Part shown: positions 49,228 to 59,131 of the stretch, piece after piece
Position numbering within the stretch: the first letter of the stretch is position 1
How the letters are laid out: each line of letters opens with the position of its first letter
Assembly: GCA_030681515.1 (NCBI GenBank)
Contig: JAUXSE010000039.1
Span: forward strand, 1 to 64,000
DNA length: 64,000 nt
DNA from: Geothrix sp.
Lineage (GTDB): Bacteria > Acidobacteriota > Holophagae > Holophagales > Holophagaceae
Direction: 5' to 3'
Program-made: the position numbers and the translations under genes
The notes under the pieces: model-generated
The model's database searches: none
Seen by the model: only the letters and a program-made list of their open reading frames with translations
What the model was told of the DNA's origin: nothing

Positions 49228-52014
49228 TCATCGCCCGGAGAGCCATTCCCGGGCCCGGGCGAACCGCAGCCCGCTGGGCCCGGAAAGGCCTTTCACGCAG
49301 CCCTTGCCGCGGGGGATGACCTGGAAGCCGTCGTACCCCTCCAGGGCCGCGGCCAGACGCTCGACGCCTTCCACCAGGGCGATGTCGGGGAAGGCCTCCC
49401 GCCCCGTGGGGAGGATGATGTCCAGGAGCCTCTGCTGGATCTCGTCTTCGCTGGGGCACCCGGGGCCGGACGGCGTGAGCAGGACCAGGGCCACGGGCTC
49501 GCCGGGACGGAAAGCGTCCAGGTAGCTCAGCAGAACCTCGACCCATTCGGCCGAGGCCCAGTCCACTTCATAGAGGAGGGCCTCCCGGGAAGGGGAGGCG
49601 GGTGCGGGGGGCTGCAGGCGCCGCGGGGTCCGGGTCGCAAGGACCCGGATCCGATCGCGCAGGAGGTCCACGGCCCGATCCCAGCGGAGATGGGCCTCCG
49701 CGCGGGACCGGCCCCGGGCCCCCTTGGCCTGGCGCTCCTCGGGCTGAGCGAGGGCCTGCCGCATCAGGGACACCAGGGCCTCGGCGTCCGGCTCCTCCAG
49801 CCAGAAACCGGCCCGGCTGGGTTGGAATGCATCCACCTTCGGGACCCGGACCGGATGGCTCGGAATGAGATAGGCGCAGTCCTCGTGGACGAAATCCATG
49901 GCCGCGCCCCGTCCGGTGACGATCAGCGGCAGGCCTGAAGCCATGGCCTCGGCCATGGGCAGGCCGAACCCCTCTCCCCGATAGGGCATCACGAAGGCAT
50001 CGCAGGCGCGATACAGCGAGGCGATGTCCGGTTCGGCGAGATCCTCCACCATGAACTCGATGGCGGGAGCTTCCGGATCGGACTGGAGGCGGCGGATGGC
50101 CTGGTCGAGATCCGAACCCCGATAGACCCCGCCGCCCTGTCCCTTGATCACCAGGCAGACATCATCGGCGGCGGTGAAGGCCGTGCGGTAGGCCGCGAGG
50201 AGGAGGTCCATGCCCTTGCGGTAGATGGTGCCCCCCAGAAAGAGGAACTTGAATGTCTTCGGGGTGCGCAGGGGATAGGTGGGGCCGTCGGGCCGGAAGA
50301 TCTCCGTATCCACGCCGAGCGGGATGACCTGGATGCGGTCCTCTGGGACGCCGCTCTCGATGTAGCGGTCCCGGACCCAGGTGGTGTAGGCCCAGATCTC
50401 ATCCACCTGCTGGGACATGGGCCCGACCCAATCCTGGGGGATCCCGCCATATTCCCAGGGCTGGATCATGACCCAGCAGCCCTCCTTGGGGGGGGTGAAA
50501 TTGGGTGGCCATTGGTGCCGGACATGGACCTTGGCGGGCGTGGAAAGCGGTTTTTTGACGCAGGCGGCGAGGGGCTTGAAGGCCGGCACCTTGGAGCCAT
50601 CGAACTGGTCCCGCTCGTAGGGAAGGAGGCTCAGGTCCACCCCGCCAGCGCGGAGCAGGCCGAGGCAGAGCTGCCGATTGACATGGGCCAGGCTATGCCA
50701 TAGGAACTGGGAGCCTTCCCAGCGGACCACGGGCCGGGCCGGGAGATCCCCCCCAGCAGAAGAGTCCATCGCGTTGGATTTCATGGAAGTGGACGGGCCG
50801 AGGAGGGGGCGCCATGCGTCCAGGGTCGCGCGCGCGCTGGCTCCCCAAGAGAACCGGCTGGCCTGTTCGAGGCCCCGCCGGATCAGGGTTTCCCGGAGGA
50901 GGGGCTCCTCGATCAGCCGAAGCATGGCCGCCGCCGTTTCGGCGGGATCATCGGGAGACACGAGCAGCGCGGCATCCCCCGCGACCTCGGGAAGCGAACT
51001 GGCGCGGCTGGTGATGACGGGGCAGCTCTGGGCCATGGCTTCGAGAACAGGGAACCCGAACCCTTCATAGGCCGAGGGGAAGACCAGGGCTCTGGCCGTG
51101 CGGTAGAGGCATTCGAGATCCTCCCGTGACAAGAAGCCCGTGAAACGGACACCCTGGATGCCCTTCTCCTCGAAGTGCTCCTTGTAGGCGCGGGTGATGG
51201 GGTTGGATGTGGACCCGACGACCACGAGCTGGACGGCATGGGACTTCATGGTCTCGGCGAAGGCCTTCAGCGTGGTGGTGAATCGCTTGTGGGGATCAAG
51301 GGCTCCCACGACGAGGAAGAACGGGCGGTTCAGCCCCTGTGCTTCCAGGACTGCCTGCATCCGTCCGGGACTGGGCTCCGAAGCAGAGGCGGACTGGTTG
51401 AGCCCGGCCATGATGGGAACCATGCGGCATTCATCAATATCTGCATGGACAGCCAGATCGTGCTTCGTGTGCCGGGAGATGGTGAGGATCAGGGCCTTGG
51501 AACGTTTCAGGCTTCCGATGCGCCGCAGGTAGTTGTTCCGGGCTGCCGGGGGCCAAAGGTCGATGAATTCCTTCCGGAGTACCAGGGGGATCAGATCGTA
51601 GAACACCACCGAATAGGGCGTTCCGGATGGCAGCCGCTCCCACGGCGCGGGTTGTTCCCTGGCCAGCCCCATCAGATCGGGGACATGGAAGAGATCCATT
51701 CGGGTGCGGATCAGATCGCGCATCAGCCGGACCTGGACATTGGCGAGCGCGAGAAGCCGGTCCAGGGCCCAGGTGCGTGCCTCTGGATCATCCAGGAACA
51801 GAAGGAAGGTCCAGTCCGGCTGCTCCAGGGCGAGAGCCTCAAGGTGGTGGGCGGTGTAGTGTCCGATGCCGCGGTCGCAGGATCCCGCGTGAGCGAGTGT
51901 CCGCGCGTCGACGCCGATGACAGGTGTCCCACAGGATCTGGGGACCGCTTCTGCGGGATGCGATTCCTTGGCCGTTGACAAGGGGGCGCTGGAGGGGCGG
52001 GATTTCTTCTTCAT
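49228..52014 (-). CDS. Tandem GT4 glycosyltransferase (two catalytic domains)
   Basis: 928 residues from ATG 52014. Two GT-B family-4 modules in one chain. The first (~30-410) starts VIGVDARTLAHAGSCDRGIG and has VVGALDPHKRF and the donor-site E-x7-E region SAYEGFGFPVLEAMA. The second (~440-800) has VIPLGVDTEIF, FLFLGGTIYRKGMDLLLAAY and MPYRGEGFGLPMAEAMASG. A ~120-residue C-terminal domain resembles neither. Such double transferases decorate O-antigen, S-layer or flagellar glycans. Divergent from the FkbM/methyltransferase fusion with a 146-base gap, so the two may work on one glycan. Sugar specificity unknown. Confidence 0.87.
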   Translation of the reverse strand: MKKKSRPSSAPLSTAKESHPAEAVPRSCGTPVIGVDARTLAHAGSCDRGIGHYTAHHLEALALEQPDWTFLLFLDDPEARTWALDRLLALANVQVRLMRDLIRTRMDLFHVPDLMGLAREQPAPWERLPSGTPYSVVFYDLIPLVLRKEFIDLWPPAARNNYLRRIGSLKRSKALILTISRHTKHDLAVHADIDECRMVPIMAGLNQSASASEPSPGRMQAVLEAQGLNRPFFLVVGALDPHKRFTTTLKAFAETMKSHAVQLVVVGSTSNPITRAYKEHFEEKGIQGVRFTGFLSREDLECLYRTARALVFPSAYEGFGFPVLEAMAQSCPVITSRASSLPEVAGDAALLVSPDDPAETAAAMLRLIEEPLLRETLIRRGLEQASRFSWGASARATLDAWRPLLGPSTSMKSNAMDSSAGGDLPARPVVRWEGSQFLWHSLAHVNRQLCLGLLRAGGVDLSLLPYERDQFDGSKVPAFKPLAACVKKPLSTPAKVHVRHQWPPNFTPPKEGCWVMIQPWEYGGIPQDWVGPMSQQVDEIWAYTTWVRDRYIESGVPEDRIQVIPLGVDTEIFRPDGPTYPLRTPKTFKFLFLGGTIYRKGMDLLLAAYRTAFTAADDVCLVIKGQGGGVYRGSDLDQAIRRLQSDPEAPAIEFMVEDLAEPDIASLYRACDAFVMPYRGEGFGLPMAEAMASGLPLIVTGRGAAMDFVHEDCAYLIPSHPVRVPKVDAFQPSRAGFWLEEPDAEALVSLMRQALAQPEERQAKGARGRSRAEAHLRWDRAVDLLRDRIRVLATRTPRRLQPPAPASPSREALLYEVDWASAEWVEVLLSYLDAFRPGEPVALVLLTPSGPGCPSEDEIQQRLLDIILPTGREAFPDIALVEGVERLAAALEGYDGFQVIPRGKGCVKGLSGPSGLRFARAREWLSGR

Positions 52015-52160
52015 GCCCGGTACAAACTCCTTCCCATGCCTTTGGCGTGTGCTGATCGCGAGGATTTCCCCGGCGCTTCCTTCTTTTCGAATGGTATTCG
52101 GAGGGTCCACGATGTAAACAGGATTCTAGTGTTCCACCCCTTCAGACAAAGGATCAATGA

Positions 52161-54230
52161 ATGGTCTTCGTTTCCTTCGCCCAGAACCACGAAGACACGA
52201 TCCTTTGGCGTGCCCTCAAACACGTTCCGAACGGCTGCTACATCGATGTGGGCGCCTACGATCCAGACATCCATTCCGTGACCAAGGCGTTTTATGAACG
52301 GGGATGGCGGGGCATCAACTTCGAACCCGTCCAGACCGGCCACGACCTTCTGAGGCAGTTCCGTCCGCTTGACGTCAACCTGCGGCTGGCCATCAGTGCT
52401 GAGGCAGGCACTGTCCCCTTCTTCCACATCAAGGAGACGGGCCTTTCCACCCTGGATCGGGCCGTGGCGGGTCGGCACCAGGAGGGCGGCTGGGTCGTGG
52501 AAGAGATGCAGATCCAGGCAGCTCCCCTGCGGGAAGTGTGGGATGCGCACATCCATGGGGAGGTCCACTTCCTGAAGGTGGATGTGGAAGGTGCCGAGGG
52601 GATCGTGCTTGCCTCCCTGGACCTTGCCCGGCAGCGCCCCTGGATCATCGTGGTGGAGGCCACCCTTCCGCTCAGCCAGGAGGAGAGCCACTCGGGTTGG
52701 GAGGGCATCCTGATCGACGCTGGATATATCTATGTCTGTTTCGATGGCCTGAACCGATATTACCTGGCGAAGGAGCATCCAGAGATCCGTGCGGAACTCG
52801 CGCGTCCCCGTAGCGTCTTCGACGAGGCGATCTCTGAGTCCGAACAGGCGGCGGTGAAGGCTTCCCAGCTGTTCCGCAAACAGAGGGACCGCCTGATGGG
52901 CCTTGTGGCTTCGACCCTCGGGGGCTTCGACGCGCGCAGGCACCCCCACTTGATTCCACACCTTGCCAATCCACTCCCCACCCTGGTGGCGCCCGGCTCC
53001 CAGCTGTGCACCCAAAGCCAGTTCGAGGAACCGCTCTACGCCCGCTGGTGCAGCCTCCTGAAAGAGGAACCCTGTGCCCATCGCAAGCAGTGGGAATTCG
53101 TCTACATCCTCCAGTCGCTCTGGACGCGAGGGCTGCTCAGGCCCGGGATGCGCGGGCTCGGCTTCGGATGTGGGAACGAACCGCTCGCGGCGGCCATGGC
53201 CGCCTATGGCTGCGAGGTGGTCGCCACGGACCTTGACCCCGAGGACACCCGCAGCAAGGATTGGCGGGATACCGATCAGCACGCCGCCGGAAAGGTGGAA
53301 GCCCTCAACACCCGGGGCATCTGCCCTCCAGACCTGTTCGGCCAGCGGGTGCGGTACCGGAACGTGGACATGAACCACATCCCGGAAGACCTCAGTGGAT
53401 TCGATTTCACTTGGTCCTCCTGCGCCCTCGAGCACATCGGCTCGATCCGGAATGGACTCGATTTCATCCGCAATGCCACCGCCTGCCTGAAGCCTGGCGG
53501 CTGGGCGGTCCATACCACCGAGTTCAACCTCACCTCGAATCTGAACACCCTGGAATCCCCAGGGCTTTCCCTGTTCAGGGTGTTCGACCTTGAAACCGTG
53601 GCCGCCGAGATCAGGCAGGATGGGCACGAGGTCATTCCCTTCAACTTCAACCCCGGGGATACCCTGCCGGACCACCACGTGGACCTCCCCCCCTTCGAGA
53701 ACACCCCCGAATCCGTTCACCTCCGTCTGCGGATCGCCGACCATACGATCACTTCCGTGGGGATCGCCATCCGCAGGGGTGCGGTGCCGGAGGCGAGCCA
53801 CCTGCCCGAGCCCCCGGCCACGCCCGTTGATGAGGCCCTCCAACCCCTGCTCGCCGCCATCGAGGCCGATCCCCGGAACACGGAGCTGTTCCTGGAGGTG
53901 GCCCGGTTGCTGGAGGTCGCACGGGACTTCGATTCGGCCCGCCAGTTCCTCGAGGCCGGACTGGACCAGAACCCACAAAGCCCAATCCTATGGCAGGCGC
54001 TCGTGGATCAGAGCATGGCAAGGGGCGACGCGACCATGGCCGCCAAGGACGCATGGGATGCTCTTTCGCAACTTCCCTCGGGAGGCGCGGGTGAATGGCA
54101 TCTCAGGGTCGCGAGGAGCCTTCTGGTCCGCGGGGTTCTTGAGGAGGCCCGCACGGTGCTGGAACGGGGAATCAGCGTGTTTCCGGATCATCTCCCGCTG
54201 CTGCAGCTGCGCGCGGCGCTTCCGCGGTGA
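52161..54230 (+). CDS. FkbM methyltransferase - class I methyltransferase - TPR fusion
   Basis: 689 residues. Domain 1 (~1-215) is FkbM-type: NHEDTILWRAL, YIDVGAYDPDIHSVTKAFY, LKVDVEGAEGIVL. A ~100-residue linker leads to domain 2 (~305-530), a SAM methyltransferase: GMRGLGFGCGNEPLAAAMAA (motif I), VVATDLDPED, DFTWSSCALEHIGSIRNGLDF, LKPGGWAVHTTEF. Domain 3 (~560-689) has TPR-like helical pairs (DPRNTELFLEVARLLEVARD; ARTVLERGISVFPDHLPLL). Fused FkbM and type-11 methyltransferases suit O-methylation of a polysaccharide or glycan, in line with the divergent double GT4. Confidence 0.85.
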   Translation: MVFVSFAQNHEDTILWRALKHVPNGCYIDVGAYDPDIHSVTKAFYERGWRGINFEPVQTGHDLLRQFRPLDVNLRLAISAEAGTVPFFHIKETGLSTLDRAVAGRHQEGGWVVEEMQIQAAPLREVWDAHIHGEVHFLKVDVEGAEGIVLASLDLARQRPWIIVVEATLPLSQEESHSGWEGILIDAGYIYVCFDGLNRYYLAKEHPEIRAELARPRSVFDEAISESEQAAVKASQLFRKQRDRLMGLVASTLGGFDARRHPHLIPHLANPLPTLVAPGSQLCTQSQFEEPLYARWCSLLKEEPCAHRKQWEFVYILQSLWTRGLLRPGMRGLGFGCGNEPLAAAMAAYGCEVVATDLDPEDTRSKDWRDTDQHAAGKVEALNTRGICPPDLFGQRVRYRNVDMNHIPEDLSGFDFTWSSCALEHIGSIRNGLDFIRNATACLKPGGWAVHTTEFNLTSNLNTLESPGLSLFRVFDLETVAAEIRQDGHEVIPFNFNPGDTLPDHHVDLPPFENTPESVHLRLRIADHTITSVGIAIRRGAVPEASHLPEPPATPVDEALQPLLAAIEADPRNTELFLEVARLLEVARDFDSARQFLEAGLDQNPQSPILWQALVDQSMARGDATMAAKDAWDALSQLPSGGAGEWHLRVARSLLVRGVLEEARTVLERGISVFPDHLPLLQLRAALPR

Positions 54231-54382
54231 GGGGCTGACCTGGCTCTCTCGAAGAAGCCGATCCCAGAACAGGTTGGTGGCGCCTCGCACCGCGTTGAGC
54301 AGGTGCCCGCGTGAAGGAGCGAAGGGTAAGGTGTGCAGGTTCGGCGCGCCTTCGATCGGGAGCCGATCGCCGTCGGTAGCCG

Positions 54383-57300
54383 TCATGCCAGCTCGCCCCT
54401 TCCCGCCCGCTCGGCCAGCAGATCCACCCCCAGCCGCTTGGCGGTGGCGTAGAGGGCGGGGCGGGCGAGGCCGAGGGTCAGGGCGGCCTCGGCGATGCGG
54501 AAGCCGCAGGCCTGGAGGGTGTCCAGGAGGAGGCGGCGCTGGAAGGCCCGGGTCGCGTCATCCCAGGTGCGGGCCTGGAGGGCCGGGGCATCCAGTTCGG
54601 GGAAGTGCCGGGGCTTCAGGATGCCGTCCTCGCAGCGCAGGATGGCGCGTTCCAGGGCATGGAGCAGTTCGCGCACGTTGCCGGGCCACGGGAGCCGGCC
54701 CAGGGCCTGCGGAAGACCGGGAGCCAGGGCGGGGATGGGCCTTTTCGCGGATTGCGCGGCGCGGACCGCGAGGCGGGGGAGCAGGAAGGGGAATTCGTGG
54801 CGGCGCTCCGCAAGGGAAGGCAGGCGCAGCACGGCGCCCTGCAGGCGGAACAGCAGATCGCGGCGGAAGGATCCCCCGGCGGCCAGATCCTCCATGGCCC
54901 GATGGGTGGCGGCGGCGAAGCGCACGTCCACCTTCACCGAGTGGTCCGATCCGACGCGGCGGATCTCGTGCTCCTGCAGCACCCGCAGCAGCAGGGATTG
55001 CAGGCGCGGCGACAGATCCGCCACCTCGTCCAGGAACAGGGTGCCGCCCCGGGCGGTCTCGATGGCGCCCCGCCGGTCGCGGTCGGCGCCGGTGAAGGCG
55101 CCCTTCGTGTGGCCGAACAGTTCGGATTCCAGCAGGCCTTCCGCGAAGGCGGAGCAGTTCACGGCCACCAGGGGACCGGGACGGCCTGAACGCTGGTGCA
55201 GCTCCCGCGCCGCCAGCTCCTTGCCGCTGCCCGTGGGGCCCAGGATGAGCACCGGCAGATCCGAGCCCGCCACCCGGTCCAACTCGCGAAGGACCGAGGC
55301 CATGGGCTCGCTGCCATCGGTGAGCAGGAGGCCAGCCTCGACGGTGGATTCGGCCGGCCGCCGCGCGCGGATCCGGGCGAGCCAGGGGGCGATGAGCAGT
55401 GGTTCCAGGGGGGGAGCGGGCACGGCCTCCGCTGGCTGGGCCAGCAGCACCGCGCCCACGGGACAACCCTCCCAGATCAGCGGATGCCCCCGCCAGACCC
55501 AGCCGCCCTGGAGGAACGGAGCCAGGGTGCCGTCCTTCGCCAGGCGGCTGAGGGCGCCCTCCGGCGGCGGCTCCCCGGCGCCGAGGGAATGGAGCCGGCC
55601 CTCCTCCTCCCAGGCGATCCAGGTGGGCGTGGGGCGCTGGGCCAGCCAGTCCTTGAACAGGAGCGTGGGGGCCGGATCCTGGCCCGCTTCGGACCGGGGC
55701 CAGAGGGCGGCCAGGCGCCGCTGGTGCCGGGGCGAAGCCGCCCGGTCGGCGATGGCCTGGAGGGCGAGCAGACCGAGGGCCGTGCGCTGTCCGGGGACCC
55801 GCTCCAGCACCTGCAGACCCAGTTCGAGGCGCATGAACTGGGTCGGACAATCCCGCCAGGCGGACCAGAAGGCCGGAGGATCTCCGGTGCCCCGGAAGAG
55901 CCGGTGAGCCTCCCAGCTGAGCCGGGTCTCGGGATCGGCCTCCGGTGGCGGAGCTTCGATCAGGGGGCCCAGGACGGCCTCGAAAAAGCGGACATAGGGG
56001 TGGTCCTGCATATGGATCAGGCCCTCCCGTACCAGGTCCCACTCCTCCCGGTCCGCGGCGTGGCTGGCCAGGAGGGCCCACCCCTCGCCGAAGTCCGGAT
56101 GGGCCTCCACCATGGCCCGGATGCGGACCATGGCCGCGTCGGGCTCCAGGTGCACTTCGGCCAGTTGGGCTTCCTCCATGTCCCGCCAGGGCTGGGGAAG
56201 GGGGCCGCGCAGCCGGGCCCAGCGGCCGTGGGCCTGCAGATCCGCCCACTGGAGGGCGGACACCGCGGCATTAGAAGCCGCGCGTCCCGCCCAGCCGGGA
56301 GCCCCCAGCCGGGTGAAATGGGCGTGGGCCAGGGTGAAGGTCCGAAGGGCGACTTCGGGATCGCAGGCCCGGGTGGCGAGTTGCCCCTGGGCCATCCAGT
56401 GGAAGGGGTCCGCGCAGGGGTGGGCCGGCGTGCCCCAGGGGGGATAGGCCGGGGCGGGACTCGCGGGGTCGCCCCCCCAGCGCATCCGCAGCCGGTCCCA
56501 GGTGGGGTGGCCCGAGGCGGGTGGGGGCCCGGGGCGATGCCGATCCTCCCGGAGATCCGCGCTCAGGGAGGCCCCCCAGCCCGGGGGGTGGCCGACGGGC
56601 ATCCGCAGGTGCAGGGCCTCGGCCAGGGCGGCCTCGGGCGGGTCACCGGAACCCAGGCCCCGGGGTACCAGGGGAACCAGTCCCTGAGGCGAAGCCCCGA
56701 AGCCCCGGGCCCAGGCCCGGATCCTTGGATCCATCATCCAGCCGCCGCCGGGGGATTCGTGCAGCCACCCGGAGGCGCGATGGGGCGCCAGATCCTGGGG
56801 CAGGGAGGGCATCACCAGCGGTTCCGCGTGGCGCTGGATGGCGGGCCAGGGGAGTCCTGGATCGAGCGGTCCTTCCGGAAGCAGCCGGCCTTCCGCATCC
56901 TGCCGCCCCAGCAGGCATTCCCACCACCCGGCCGGCAGCCTGCGCCATCCGGAGGGGAGCAGATCCAGGAAGGGCGGCAGGTGGAGCGCGCCCCCGGCAT
57001 CCCCGGCGCCCAGGACCGCCACCCACCGGAGGCGCTGGGGCAGGTCCAGGAGCACGGATCCCGCGGCCATCCAGGGAACCCCATCGCCCTCCAGCAGGGC
57101 CTCCCAGGCCCAGGCCAGCAGTTCGTCCTCGCGGCTCCCCCGCTGGCGGGCGGGCACGCCGGCGCTGCCGTGGCGCAGGCGGGCGATCCAGGCGGGATCG
57201 GGGCGGGGCTCGAAGGCGGTGGGAGTCCTCAGCACCCCGGGGCCCAGTGGACGCCGCGCCTCCTGCTCCAGCCGGGGCCAGCGGCCCTCCCGGCCCCCCA

Positions 57301-57412
57301 GCAGCCAGGCCTGCGAGATGGCGGCCAGGGCCCAGGAGGCATCCCCCCAGCGGCGCCCCCGGTCGAGCCCCCACGGGGCCTTCCAGTCCCCCAGCCAGGC
57401 AGCCCTCAGCAT
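54383..57412 (-). CDS. Giant sigma-54 activator with unrecognised N-terminus
   Basis: 1009 residues from ATG 57412, which overlaps the end of aroA by seven bases. Residues ~1-640 are Trp-, Pro- and Gly-rich helical sequence with weak TPR-like spacing near 335-520 (DPEVALRTFTLAHAHFTRLG; ALQWADLQAHGRWARLRGPL) and no known sensor domain. The AAA+ domain (~690-920): ILGPTGSGKELAARELH, FGHTKGAFTGADRDRRG with intact GAFTGA, GGTLFLDEVADL, RRDLLFRLQG, WPGNVRELLHALERA. The C-terminal FIS-like HTH reads FRIAEAALTLGLARPALYAT. A normal activator is ~450-500 residues, so the N-terminus more than doubles it. Coupling with aroA and lack of a partner kinase suggest direct internal sensing. Confidence 0.9.
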   Translation of the reverse strand: MLRAAWLGDWKAPWGLDRGRRWGDASWALAAISQAWLLGGREGRWPRLEQEARRPLGPGVLRTPTAFEPRPDPAWIARLRHGSAGVPARQRGSREDELLAWAWEALLEGDGVPWMAAGSVLLDLPQRLRWVAVLGAGDAGGALHLPPFLDLLPSGWRRLPAGWWECLLGRQDAEGRLLPEGPLDPGLPWPAIQRHAEPLVMPSLPQDLAPHRASGWLHESPGGGWMMDPRIRAWARGFGASPQGLVPLVPRGLGSGDPPEAALAEALHLRMPVGHPPGWGASLSADLREDRHRPGPPPASGHPTWDRLRMRWGGDPASPAPAYPPWGTPAHPCADPFHWMAQGQLATRACDPEVALRTFTLAHAHFTRLGAPGWAGRAASNAAVSALQWADLQAHGRWARLRGPLPQPWRDMEEAQLAEVHLEPDAAMVRIRAMVEAHPDFGEGWALLASHAADREEWDLVREGLIHMQDHPYVRFFEAVLGPLIEAPPPEADPETRLSWEAHRLFRGTGDPPAFWSAWRDCPTQFMRLELGLQVLERVPGQRTALGLLALQAIADRAASPRHQRRLAALWPRSEAGQDPAPTLLFKDWLAQRPTPTWIAWEEEGRLHSLGAGEPPPEGALSRLAKDGTLAPFLQGGWVWRGHPLIWEGCPVGAVLLAQPAEAVPAPPLEPLLIAPWLARIRARRPAESTVEAGLLLTDGSEPMASVLRELDRVAGSDLPVLILGPTGSGKELAARELHQRSGRPGPLVAVNCSAFAEGLLESELFGHTKGAFTGADRDRRGAIETARGGTLFLDEVADLSPRLQSLLLRVLQEHEIRRVGSDHSVKVDVRFAAATHRAMEDLAAGGSFRRDLLFRLQGAVLRLPSLAERRHEFPFLLPRLAVRAAQSAKRPIPALAPGLPQALGRLPWPGNVRELLHALERAILRCEDGILKPRHFPELDAPALQARTWDDATRAFQRRLLLDTLQACGFRIAEAALTLGLARPALYATAKRLGVDLLAERAGRGELA

Positions 57413-58677
57413 CCGAGCATCCCCCGCCAGGCGTTCCAGAAGTCGGGGAAGGTCTTCGCCACACAGTGCGGATCCCGGAGGTCGCCGCCCCAGCGCAACC
57501 CGCCCAGAGCGGCGGCGAAGGCCATGCGGTGATCGTTCCTGGGATCGAAGGGCGCCCGGCCCGGGGGCGGGACTCCCGGGGCGATGCGCAGGGTGTGGTC
57601 CCCGATCACCTCCGCCTGCCCGCCCAGCCAGCGCACCAGTTCCGCGGAGGCGTCGAGACGGTCGCATTCCTTGTGGGGCAGGGTGTGGAGGCCGCGCAGC
57701 TCGGAGGGGCCCGGCGCCAGGGCCGCCAGGGCGGCGAGAACGGGGCCGAGGTCGGGGCAATCCGTGAGGTCCGCATCCAGGCCCCGTTGCAGCTGGCCCG
57801 ATACCTCCAGAACCTGGGGTTCCACCCAGCGGGTTTGGCATCCGGCGGCTTCGAGGATCGCCCCCATGGCACGGTCCCCCTGGGCGTCCCCGGGATCCAG
57901 GGGCCCCAGCCGGAGGCTTCGCCCGGTGGCCGCCGCGGCGGCGAGGAAGGCGGCGGCGCCACTCCAGTCCCCCGGCAGCTCCAGGTCCCGGGGAGCCAGG
58001 GCGCCGCCGGGGATCCGCCACCGGCCCGGTTCCAGTCCGGCCTCGCACCCGAAGTGCCGCAGCCACTGGGTGGTGAGCGCCAAGTAGCTGGGGCTGGCCG
58101 CCCCGGTCCAGCTGAGGAGGCTGGGTTCCGGCAGGCCTGCGGCGGCCAGGGCCAGGCCCGACAGGAACTGGCTGCTGAGGCGGGCGTCCACGCGGAGATC
58201 CAGCCGCCGAGGCGGGACCGGAGCGGGATGGAGCCAGGCCCCCGCCCCCTCCGGGAACCACCGTGCGCCCAGGGCCTGGAGGGGGTCCAGCAGGGGATCC
58301 AGCGGCCGCTCGAAGAGCCGCGGATCGCCCTCCAGCCGGATGGGCCCCTCGGCGGCCAGGGCCAGCCAGGGCAGGAGGAAACGCAGCGTGGTGCCGGAGG
58401 CGCCCAGCCAGAGCGGGGCTTCGGCGCGAGGCCTCCGGCCCCCCTGGACTCGCCAGGCGCCTGCCTGCGCTTCCAGGGGGAATCCGAGCCCCTTCAGGGC
58501 CTGGCGCATCCAGCGGGTATCCTCGGCCTCCAGTCCACCCCGGAGGCGGCTCGCGCCCGGGGCCAGCGCCGCCAGAAGCAGGGCCCGGTTGGTGATGGAC
58601 TTGGAGCCAGGGATCCGCACGGGGCGCAGGGCCTCGCCGGGGCCGAGGCGGCTGTCTTCAGGAAGTGACAGATGCAT
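57406..58677 (-). CDS. aroA: 5-enolpyruvylshikimate-3-phosphate synthase
   Basis: 423 residues. EPSP synthase joins shikimate-3-phosphate and PEP in aromatic amino-acid synthesis. Motifs: IPGSKSITNRALLLAAL (phosphate binding, K and S), LGASGTTLRFLLPWLAL (family LGNAGTAMRPL-type loop with Ser for Ala), SSQFLSGLAL, DCPDLGPVLAALA, HKECDRLDA and DPRNDHRMAFAAALGG. Complete two-domain length. The downstream sigma-54 activator starts within its last codons. The SG-T loop resembles class II, glyphosate-tolerant enzymes, which I state only as an impression. Confidence 0.95.
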   Translation of the reverse strand: MHLSLPEDSRLGPGEALRPVRIPGSKSITNRALLLAALAPGASRLRGGLEAEDTRWMRQALKGLGFPLEAQAGAWRVQGGRRPRAEAPLWLGASGTTLRFLLPWLALAAEGPIRLEGDPRLFERPLDPLLDPLQALGARWFPEGAGAWLHPAPVPPRRLDLRVDARLSSQFLSGLALAAAGLPEPSLLSWTGAASPSYLALTTQWLRHFGCEAGLEPGRWRIPGGALAPRDLELPGDWSGAAAFLAAAAATGRSLRLGPLDPGDAQGDRAMGAILEAAGCQTRWVEPQVLEVSGQLQRGLDADLTDCPDLGPVLAALAALAPGPSELRGLHTLPHKECDRLDASAELVRWLGGQAEVIGDHTLRIAPGVPPPGRAPFDPRNDHRMAFAAALGGLRWGGDLRDPHCVAKTFPDFWNAWRGMLGC

Positions 58678-58731
58678 GTGGGCAGGGTGCCGTGGGGCAG
58701 CCCTGACCGCAAGGGCAGATCAGCGGATCTG

Positions 58732-59118
58732 CTAGATGTTTTCGAAAATCGGCTTGGTGATCCGCTTGTCAATCGCCCGAGTCCACTTGTAGGCACCGTA
58801 GAAATCAATGGTGCGCTTGTACCGGAGGGTGATGGTGCAGGTTCCGGCCTCGGAGGATCCACCCTTGGATACGTGGATGGCGTTCTTGCCCGTCAGGGCC
58901 TCGATGACGCCCAGCTCCCGGGCCTTGTCCTTCACTTCCCGCTCGATGGTCTCGATGGGTTTCCGGCTGGCGCCGCTGGCGATGAAATCGCAGGCGTCAA
59001 TCAGTTCGCTATCGGCGTAGTAGACCGGGACGGCCTTGTAGGCCGCCGCGCCCACCGCGCCCAGGACGAGCAGGGTGACGATGCATCCGATCTTGCCTTC
59101 ACCGCGCTGATGCCGCAT
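58732..59118 (-). CDS. Single-TM protein of unknown function
   Basis: 128 residues. A basic N-terminus (MRHQRGEGK) is followed by one TM segment (IGCIVTLLVLGAVGAAAYKAV, split here as IGCIVTLLVLG and AVGAAAYKAV, ~10-30), then an extracytoplasmic soluble part with YYADSELIDACDFIASGA and beta-like TCTITLRYKRTIDFYG. This resembles DUF4845-type small anchored proteins that follow signal peptidase genes elsewhere; here none is near. It precedes the PEGA protein gene's downstream end by 14 bases in the same strand order. Confidence 0.7.
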   Translation of the reverse strand: MRHQRGEGKIGCIVTLLVLGAVGAAAYKAVPVYYADSELIDACDFIASGASRKPIETIEREVKDKARELGVIEALTGKNAIHVSKGGSSEAGTCTITLRYKRTIDFYGAYKWTRAIDKRITKPIFENI

Positions 59119-59131
59119 GGAATCCTCCGCC

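Noticed and set aside
55196-58668. Very long plus-strand frames opposite the sigma-54 activator and aroA
   Set aside because: Low-complexity G/P/R/A translations typical of antisense frames; the minus-strand genes have all key motifs.
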